Source: Cyclobacteriaceae bacterium (lineage in GTDB: Bacteria > Bacteroidota > Bacteroidia > Cytophagales > Cyclobacteriaceae). Taken from it: a DNA stretch of 60,312 bases. Location: contig PXCO01000144.1 of the NCBI GenBank assembly GCA_003565295.1, forward strand, positions 1 through 60,312, given 5' to 3'. Below are positions 51,848 to 57,940 of the stretch, piece after piece (within the stretch, counting starts at the first letter, position 1; each line of letters starts with the position of its first letter). The position numbers and the translations under genes are program-made. The notes beneath the pieces are model-generated. The model saw only the letters and a program-made list of their open reading frames with translations, was not told where the DNA came from and did not search any database.

Positions 51848-52790
51848 TCAACAATTTTTCTTTCTGTTTCAGACTGAGGGGTAGGGGCAATTGGGCAAGG
51901 CCTAGGATTCTTCTCAGAATTTCCACCCCACAGAAAGCCCTCGTAAGCCCTGGATCATGGTTTCCATAGTGGATAAATGAATCGATCATGGCATTCTCCG
52001 GGTAGCCTGCCATCTTTAGATGAGCCATCATTACCCCCAGATCGAATGCTGGGTCTCCCAGAAAGGCAAATTCCATATCTATTATTTTGGGATAATGAGT
52101 GGACATTAACCAGCTACCGGGATAGAAGTCCCCGTGAAGCAGCGCTTCACCTTTTTCCAAATACCTATTTCCCAGCAGATGGATTTTATAAAGTAGGGTG
52201 GAGTTCCTTTGTATGGTTTTTCCCATTTCATTCAATCCCTCTTGGACTTGATCCAGGTCAAACCCGTTGTCCTTCCTAAAAGGGAATACAAATATATGCT
52301 CGTGGTTAAGCTTTTTCATGGGAAAATTATCAGGGAAGCTTTTAGGCCTAAGTTGGTGTATCAACTTTAAAAATTTGATCAATTCAGATAAAGTATCCTC
52401 TGAGAGTAAGGAGGGGTTTTCATACATGGCTAGGTAATCTGTAGTGTTGCCCAGGTCCTCCAGCACCAATAGGTGATGAGCTGCCACATATTTCAAAGGG
52501 GTTACGGTATACTTTTTTAGTTCTGCTATCGATGCAATTTCTTCATAGAATCTGTGCTCAACCGCAATTCTTTCAATGGGTGCTGCCACTTGGGGATACT
52601 TGTTGACATAGGGCCGCGATTGCTTAAGGATTAGGGATTTTTCGTCGGTGGATAGGCGGATCACCTGGTTCATGTTTCCCTCCCCAGCCTTTTCATACGT
52701 TAGTATGGGTGCTTGATGGATGGTTTCACCCAGTTCTTTTCTCAAAAAAGTTTCCTGTTGCTTATCTAAGGGTAATTTGATTTCAATCAT
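51816..52790 (-). CDS. APH-superfamily small-molecule kinase, methylthioribose-kinase-like
   Basis: The 324-residue protein has the aminoglycoside-phosphotransferase/choline-kinase fold. The catalytic loop is LLHGDFYPGSWL and the metal motif is IIDMEFAFLGDPAFDLG. The HGD-x3-GS form resembles 5-methylthioribose kinase more than aminoglycoside or choline kinases. EDLGNTTDY follows the nucleotide-binding hinge. It is cytoplasmic. It overlaps the ADP-ribosylglycohydrolase lipoprotein gene, which suggests the two act on related ribose-containing compounds; this is inference. A TAnnTTTG element ends four bases before its ATG. Confidence 0.8.
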   Translation of the reverse strand: MIEIKLPLDKQQETFLRKELGETIHQAPILTYEKAGEGNMNQVIRLSTDEKSLILKQSRPYVNKYPQVAAPIERIAVEHRFYEEIASIAELKKYTVTPLKYVAAHHLLVLEDLGNTTDYLAMYENPSLLSEDTLSELIKFLKLIHQLRPKSFPDNFPMKKLNHEHIFVFPFRKDNGFDLDQVQEGLNEMGKTIQRNSTLLYKIHLLGNRYLEKGEALLHGDFYPGSWLMSTHYPKIIDMEFAFLGDPAFDLGVMMAHLKMAGYPENAMIDSFIHYGNHDPGLTRAFCGVEILRRILGLAQLPLPLSLKQKEKLLNEASDYVLAY

Positions 52791-52794
52791 GTTC

Positions 52795-52802
52795 CAAATT
52801 TA
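52795..52802 (-). promoter_or_regulatory. TAnnTTTG promoter element for the APH-family kinase gene
   Basis: On the minus strand TAAATTTG ends four bases before the ATG at 52790, implying a leaderless or nearly leaderless transcript. It shares a 73-base divergent region with the dehydrogenase promoter. Confidence 0.45.
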
Positions 52803-52851
52803 GAAGATGAAAATAATTTATCTAAATATTTAATCCTATATACATCTGTTA

Positions 52852-52859
52852 TAATTTTG
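52852..52859 (+). promoter_or_regulatory. TAnnTTTG promoter element for the FAD/Fe-S dehydrogenase gene
   Basis: TAATTTTG ends four bases before ATG 52864. If used, the mRNA would start at or within a base of the start codon. No -33 TTG is seen at the expected distance. Confidence 0.45.
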
Positions 52860-52863
52860 GGAC

Positions 52864-55815
52864 ATGAGTACTACAACTACCGCATTGGAGCTCCAGCTTG
52901 AGAAGCTAGGCAGACAACTCGAAGGAGAGTTTTATCATGACCAATTAATGAGAACCCTATATGCCACAGATGCTTCTGTTTATAAATCCCTGCCTCTGGC
53001 AGTGGCCCTCCCAAAGCATAAGGGGGATATCAAAAAACTTGTGGCATTTGCCAACGAGCACCGAACTTCTTTGATTCCCAGGACGGCAGGAACCTCCTTG
53101 GCAGGACAGTGTGTAGGAGAAGGGATAGTGGTAGATGTTTCCAAGTACCTCAATGGCATTTTGGAATTTAACAAGGATGAAGCATGGGTAAAGGTGCAGC
53201 CGGGAGTGGTACGCAACGAACTTAACCATTTTCTGAAGCCACATGGGTATTTTTTTAGCCCAATTACCAGCACAGCATCCAGGGCGATGATAGGAGGCAT
53301 GGTGGGCAACAATAGCTGCGGTACCACAAGTATAGTTTATGGCAGTACCAGGGAACATACGCTATCCCTTCAATTGATTCTGAGTGATGGGTCTGAAATT
53401 GACGTAAGGGCTTTAAGTGATCAAGAGTTTGAAGAAAAGTGCAAACTTTCCACTTTGGAAGGTCAACTCTATAGGCATATTAAAGAAGAGTTATCCAGAC
53501 CAGAGGTGAAGGATCAGATCTTACAACATTTCCCTAAACCCAGTATTCATAGAAGGAATACGGGATATGCGGTAGATTACCTGCTACAAAGCACTGTTTT
53601 CGGAAATGCTGATCAGCCATTTGATTTTTGCAAACTTCTTTGTGGTTCGGAAGGCACATTGGCGATCATTACCGAGATTAAAATCCATGTAGACCCTCTT
53701 CCGGCACCTTTTGATGTAGTGGTGGCCGCCCATTTCGAAAGCATCCACCAAAGTATGAAAGCTGCCCAGGTAGCCATGAAACGTTCACCTGCGGCAGTTG
53801 AGCTGATGGACAAAATAATTTTAGACTGCACCAAGGAAAATGTGGAGCAGAGCAAAAACAGGGATTTTGTGGAAGGAGATCCCAAGGCCATATTAATGGT
53901 GGAGTTTAGGGATCACGATCTTCCGGGGGCGAATAAGCAGGCGGAGACTTTTATTGAAGACCTTAAGCAGGCAAATCTAGGATATGCCTTTCCTATAATC
54001 GGACCCGATAGGACCAAAAGCGCATGGGAGCTAAGAAGTGCGGGATTGGGCTTGTTGGCAAATATCCCTGGGGATACCAAGGCGGTGGCTTGTATTGAGG
54101 ATACTGCGGTGGATATTGAGGACTTGGCTGATTATATTGATGAATTTGCCGAAATCATGAAGGGCTTTGATCAGCAGCCGGTGTACTATGCTCATGCAGG
54201 TGCGGGTGAGATTCACCTGAGACCCATTTTAGACTTGAAGAAATCCGCAGATGTGGAGCGCTTCTATCAGATTAGCGAAGCCAGTGCCAAACTAGTGAAA
54301 AAGTATCAGGGGTCCCTGAGTGGGGAACATGGGGACGGCAGGGTGAGGGCTGCATTTATTCCCATGATGGTGGGAGAAGAGAATTATGAGCTCTTTCGAA
54401 GGATTAAGAAGACATGGGATCCAAACGGGATATTTAACCCGGGAAAGATCGTGGATGCCCCACCTATGAATAGCTCCTTACGCTATGCCCCGGATATGCA
54501 AACCCCTCAACAAGCCACCCTTTTTGACTTTAGTGCAGTGGGCGGAATGTTGAGAATGGCAGAAAAGTGTAACGGGAGCGGGGATTGCAGAAAGCTCCCG
54601 AACTCTGGGGGGGGGACCATGTGCCCCAGCTATCAGGCCACCAGAAATGAAAGGGAAACCACCAGGGCGCGAGCCAATGTATTGAGGGAGTTCCTTACCA
54701 AAGACACCAGTCCCAACCCCTTTGACCATGAGGAAATCAAAGAAGTCATGGATCTTTGCCTTTCTTGTAAGGGCTGTACCTCCGAGTGTCCATCAAATGT
54801 GGACATGGCCACTTTAAAAGCAGAATTTCAATATCAGTATTATAAAGCCCACGGTGTGCCTTTACGGGCCAAGGCATTTGCCTATATCAATCAGCTTAAT
54901 AACCTGGGAAGTATTTTCCCCAGGTTTTCCAATTTCTTTTTAGGAGGAAAATTAAGTGGAAACCTTCTCAAAAAAGCCCTTGGGGTAGCTCCTGAAAGGA
55001 ATCTCCCCCAATTATCTCCGATAACCTTAAGAGGCTGGTATAAGAAGAATTATGCCAAATTGACTGGTTTACCTATCAAAAAATCAGTATATCTCTTCGT
55101 GGATGAATTTACCAATCATAACGATACCTCCATAGGCGTCAAGGCCATTAAGTTACTGCGCCATTTGGGGTACGAGGTGAGAGTGGTAGAGCACCCTGAA
55201 AGTGGGAGAGGGGCAATTTCGAAAGGACTGCTGGAGTATGCCAAAAAGGCAGCAAATGGAAACGTGAAGATTTTCAGTCGACTTGTAAGCGCAGAAACTC
55301 CATTATTGGGAATAGAACCCTCTGCCATCTTGAGTTTTAGGGATGAATATCCCCGTTTGGTGGACAAAGATTTAAGGTCAGATGCTAAAACCTTGAAGGT
55401 ATATACTGAGATGGTGGATGAGTTTCTGGCCAAGGAATTTATTGCCGGAAACATTAGTGCTTCCCAGTTTCATACCAGGGAATGCCAGGTTTTATTGCAT
55501 GGACATTGTCATCAAAAGGCCTTATCATCAGTGAATTACACAAAAAAGATTCTAGGAATTCCCGAAAACTATCAAGTTGAAGTAATCCCTTCAGGTTGCT
55601 GTGGAATGGCAGGTTCTTTTGGGTATGAAAAAGAACATTATGCCCTGAGTATGCAGGTGGGAGAGATGGTGCTTTTCCCAAAGGTAAGAGAAGCGGATGC
55701 AGCCACATTAATTGCTGCACCGGGAACAAGTTGCAGGCATCAGATTGCCGATGGTACGGGAAGATCCGTAAAACACCCGATAGAAATTCTGTTTGAGGCG
55801 GCAGAATTGACATAG
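52864..55815 (+). CDS. FAD-linked oxidase fused to Fe-S/CCG domains, D-2-hydroxyacid dehydrogenase-like
   Basis: The 983-residue protein has an FAD-binding domain (PRTAGTSLAGQCVGEGIVVD, NNSCGTTSIVYGSTREH) and a C-terminal oxidase cap (HAGAGEIHLRPIL, SGEHGDGRVRAAFI, GIFNPGKIVD). A ferredoxin-like part with CNGSGDC and CLSCKGCTSECP follows, then a CCG-type region (LHGHCHQKAL, PSGCCGMAGSFGYEKEH). This is the YdiJ/D-2-hydroxyglutarate dehydrogenase architecture. It probably oxidises D-2-hydroxyglutarate or D-lactate and passes electrons through the Fe-S part to the quinone pool. It is cytoplasmic or peripheral to the membrane. It is divergent from the APH-family kinase. Confidence 0.9.
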   Translation: MSTTTTALELQLEKLGRQLEGEFYHDQLMRTLYATDASVYKSLPLAVALPKHKGDIKKLVAFANEHRTSLIPRTAGTSLAGQCVGEGIVVDVSKYLNGILEFNKDEAWVKVQPGVVRNELNHFLKPHGYFFSPITSTASRAMIGGMVGNNSCGTTSIVYGSTREHTLSLQLILSDGSEIDVRALSDQEFEEKCKLSTLEGQLYRHIKEELSRPEVKDQILQHFPKPSIHRRNTGYAVDYLLQSTVFGNADQPFDFCKLLCGSEGTLAIITEIKIHVDPLPAPFDVVVAAHFESIHQSMKAAQVAMKRSPAAVELMDKIILDCTKENVEQSKNRDFVEGDPKAILMVEFRDHDLPGANKQAETFIEDLKQANLGYAFPIIGPDRTKSAWELRSAGLGLLANIPGDTKAVACIEDTAVDIEDLADYIDEFAEIMKGFDQQPVYYAHAGAGEIHLRPILDLKKSADVERFYQISEASAKLVKKYQGSLSGEHGDGRVRAAFIPMMVGEENYELFRRIKKTWDPNGIFNPGKIVDAPPMNSSLRYAPDMQTPQQATLFDFSAVGGMLRMAEKCNGSGDCRKLPNSGGGTMCPSYQATRNERETTRARANVLREFLTKDTSPNPFDHEEIKEVMDLCLSCKGCTSECPSNVDMATLKAEFQYQYYKAHGVPLRAKAFAYINQLNNLGSIFPRFSNFFLGGKLSGNLLKKALGVAPERNLPQLSPITLRGWYKKNYAKLTGLPIKKSVYLFVDEFTNHNDTSIGVKAIKLLRHLGYEVRVVEHPESGRGAISKGLLEYAKKAANGNVKIFSRLVSAETPLLGIEPSAILSFRDEYPRLVDKDLRSDAKTLKVYTEMVDEFLAKEFIAGNISASQFHTRECQVLLHGHCHQKALSSVNYTKKILGIPENYQVEVIPSGCCGMAGSFGYEKEHYALSMQVGEMVLFPKVREADAATLIAAPGTSCRHQIADGTGRSVKHPIEILFEAAELT

Positions 55816-55917
55816 AAATTTGACTGGTACTTTTTTTGAGAAATATGGCGTAGATTATCAGGCTATTTGCCGTTTGGTAAAGCAGTGATCAACCAAATTA
55901 GAAAATAATAGGTACCG

Positions 55918-56850
55918 ATGGAATTTATCGATTACTATAAAATACTTGGGCTATCTAAAAGTGCCGGTGCGGATGAAATTAAAAAGGCTTATCGAAAATT
56001 GGCCAGAAAATTTCACCCTGACTTGAATCCGGATGATGCGGAGGCGCAGCGGAGGTTTCAGGAAATCAACGAGGCACATGAGGTGCTTTCCGATCCTGAA
56101 AAAAGGAAGAAATACGATAAGTACGGAAAAGACTGGAAACACGCTGAGGCCTATGAGCAGGCAGGTACCGGGGCTGGAGGCGGTTTTTCCGGGTTTGGAA
56201 GGGGACAAGGAGCTGAAGGATTTGAAGATTTTTCAGAGGGTTTCGGAGGCTCCGGTTTTTCCGAATTTTTTGAACACCTATTTGGCGGCTCCTACGCTGG
56301 CAGCCGTGGTGGTGGTGGTGGCGGTGTGAGATTTAAAGGTCAAGATCTTAAGGCAACAGTACAGCTATCTTTGCGAGATGCCTATACTTCTCATAAAAGA
56401 ACCCTGGATGTGAACGGAAAGAAAATCCGTATTACGGTTCATGAGGGGGTTGAGGATGGTCAGACCATTAAAATCAAAGGATATGGACAACCTGGAATGA
56501 ATGGTGGCCCTCCAGGTGATTTGTACCTAACGTTCCAAGTATTACCAGATAGCCATTTTAGGCGTGTTGGAAAGCACTTGTACAAGGACATTCCCATAAA
56601 TCTTTACACCGCTGTTTTAGGCGGTGAAATTACCGTTGATACTCTGGACAGTAAGGTGAAACTGAAAGTGAAACCCGGCACCCAAAACGGTGCTAAAGTA
56701 AAGCTAAAAGGGAAGGGTTTTCCTGCTTACAAAGGTAAAGGCGAACCTGGAGATTTGTACTTGACCTATAATGTGAGCATTCCCTCATCTTTAACAGAAA
56801 AGGAGAAAGCCCTGTTTGAAGAACTGGCAAACATCAATAAAAAGGCATGA
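55918..56850 (+). CDS. cbpA: DnaJ-type co-chaperone CbpA
   Basis: The 310-residue protein starts with a J domain (about 4-70; HPD at residues 33-35; KYDKYG at the end). A Gly/Phe-rich linker follows ([21 protein letters not shown]), then the DnaJ C-terminal peptide-binding domains. There is no zinc finger, which separates CbpA from DnaJ. It stimulates DnaK ATPase and binds DNA in E. coli. Its stop codon TGA (56848-56850) lies inside the ATGAAA that begins repeat copy D, which separates it from cbpM. Confidence 0.94.
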   Translation: MEFIDYYKILGLSKSAGADEIKKAYRKLARKFHPDLNPDDAEAQRRFQEINEAHEVLSDPEKRKKYDKYGKDWKHAEAYEQAGTGAGGGFSGFGRGQGAEGFEDFSEGFGGSGFSEFFEHLFGGSYAGSRGGGGGGVRFKGQDLKATVQLSLRDAYTSHKRTLDVNGKKIRITVHEGVEDGQTIKIKGYGQPGMNGGPPGDLYLTFQVLPDSHFRRVGKHLYKDIPINLYTAVLGGEITVDTLDSKVKLKVKPGTQNGAKVKLKGKGFPAYKGKGEPGDLYLTYNVSIPSSLTEKEKALFEELANINKKA

Positions 56851-57010
56851 AATCGAACCTGTCCTGACGGCAGTCAGGGCATGACGAGCACGTCAAACAA
56901 TGGGATGCCCCGTAGCGGGGCGTTGCGAGATTCTCCCGAAGTGAATTCCCCATTCCACCCCGACCAGTGGTAGGGGCAAGTTATGACCGCTGAAAAGAAA
57001 ATATAAACAC
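56847..57010 (+). repeat. Dispersed ATGAAA-flanked palindromic repeat, copy D
   Basis: This 164-base copy begins ATGAAATCGAACCTGTCCTG, overlapping the cbpA stop codon. It contains CCTGACGGCAGTCAGG and CCCCGTAGCGGGG hairpins and ends CTGAAAAGAAAATATAAAC directly at the ATGAAA of cbpM (57011). It fills the whole gap between the two genes. Confidence 0.9.
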
Positions 57011-57310
57011 ATGAAAGAGGAATTAATCGCACTGGAAATTTTCTGTCATCACTGCCAGGTGGAGCTTACTTTTGTAAAAAACCTCTCCGAATCTGGCCTT
57101 GTGGAACTGATAGAGGAGGAAGAGAAACTTTTCATCCCTTCCTATGAGATCGATCAATTGGAGCGACTCACACGGCTTCATTATGACATAGGTGTTAATA
57201 TAGAAGGACTTGAGGCCATTCAGCATTTGCTCAACAAATTGAAACAGGCAAGAGAGGAATTAAAAAGAGCAGAAAATGAAATTGCTTATTGGAAGCAATT
57301 GGCAAAGTGA
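57011..57310 (+). CDS. cbpM: Chaperone modulator CbpM-like protein
   Basis: The 99-residue protein matches the size and layout of CbpM, the small MerR-like modulator that inhibits CbpA. It starts KEELIALEIFCHHCQVE, has SGLVELIEEEEKLFIP and EIDQLERLTRLHYDIGVN in the middle, and ends in a basic/acidic coiled coil. It is normally encoded right after cbpA, as here, apart from the inserted repeat. The start codon ATG 57011 follows the A-rich end of repeat copy D, so the repeat supplies its translation start region. Confidence 0.85.
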   Translation: MKEELIALEIFCHHCQVELTFVKNLSESGLVELIEEEEKLFIPSYEIDQLERLTRLHYDIGVNIEGLEAIQHLLNKLKQAREELKRAENEIAYWKQLAK

Positions 57311-57325
57311 TGAAAGTGGAAAAAG

Positions 57326-57400
57326 TAGGTCGTACCAGGCTCGAACTGGTGACCTCTGCCCTGTCAAGGCAGCGCTCTGAACCAACTGAGCTAACGACCT
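57326..57400 (-). tRNA. tRNA-Val (anticodon GAC)
   Basis: The minus strand folds into a complete cloverleaf. The acceptor stem AGGTCGT pairs with ACGACCT. U8 and A9 follow, then a D stem GCTC/GAGC, anticodon stem CTGCC/GGCAG with loop TTGACAG (anticodon GAC, valine codons GUC/GUU), variable loop AGGTC, T stem ACCAG/CTGGT with loop TTCGAGC, and discriminator A. CCA is not encoded. A T-run follows the 3' end. Confidence 0.95.
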
Positions 57401-57570
57401 AGGTTTAATCTCACAATATTATAGTAAATTGATCATTTGGCCAAATAACCCCATAAAATAAAAAAGTAGAGAGTAAAAACCACTTTCTTTTTGACTTCCA
57501 ACCTATTGAAAGCCAAAACAATATCCTAGTTTTTCGGTTTCAGAGTCGTGTTGGAATCCTGCCTAGATGC

Positions 57571-57740
57571 GTTTACATTTTACTTTTCAATGATCACTAC
57601 TTTTTTTCCCTTTACCGGGATGGCCTGTCCCGTCCCGATAAATTTTGGGATAAGGGAGAATCTCGCATGATTTCAAACATCCATGCATGTGTTGTTCTCG
57701 TCATGCCCTGACTGCCGTCAGGACAGATTTGATTTCAATC
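57571..57740 (-). repeat. Degenerate copy E of the dispersed palindromic repeat
   Basis: Read on the minus strand it goes from ATTGAAATCAAATCTGTCCT, through CTGACGGCAGTCAGGGCATG, ACGAGAAC and GCGAGATTCTCCC, to ATCATTGAAAAG and ATGTAAAC. Both ends are altered (ATTGAAA instead of ATGAAA), and no gene start follows the right end. It appears to be an old, decayed copy. Confidence 0.8.
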
Positions 57741-57765
57741 GGTTCGAATACGGATAAACCGCTAT

Positions 57766-57773
57766 TAGTTTTG
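57766..57773 (+). promoter_or_regulatory. TAnnTTTG-type promoter element
   Basis: TAGTTTTG matches TAnnTTTG, 167 bases before ATG 57941. It lies just outside repeat copy E. It would give a leader of about 165 bases. Confidence 0.35.
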
Positions 57774-57940
57774 TATAGCTGATGCAAAAGCTATGACTGT
57801 TTGAATATTAAACACCAAATTTGTTGTAAATATGATTTGAAACTGGCAATATAAATCGTAGTTTTAACTCATTAATCCATTCAAAAATAGTAAATAAAGA
57901 AATTAAAAGGAGGGGTGTTTTTTCCTCAATTAAGTGATCA

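Larger units (their letters stand above)
57401..57940. other. Intergenic region between tRNA-Val and the large propeller gene
   Basis: This 540-base gap holds repeat copy E (57571-57740) and a promoter-like octamer TAGTTTTG at 57766-57773. A purine-rich AAAAGGAGGGG at 57906-57916 looks like a ribosome-binding site but is about 25 bases from the ATG at 57941. A minus-strand frame of 72 codons (57808-58026) overlaps the real gene and has no recognised domain. Confidence 0.5.

Noticed and set aside
57326-57740. tRNA-Val plus nearby repeat as the attachment site of an integrated element
   Set aside because: No integrase, no duplicated tRNA 3' end and no element-like gene block is seen.
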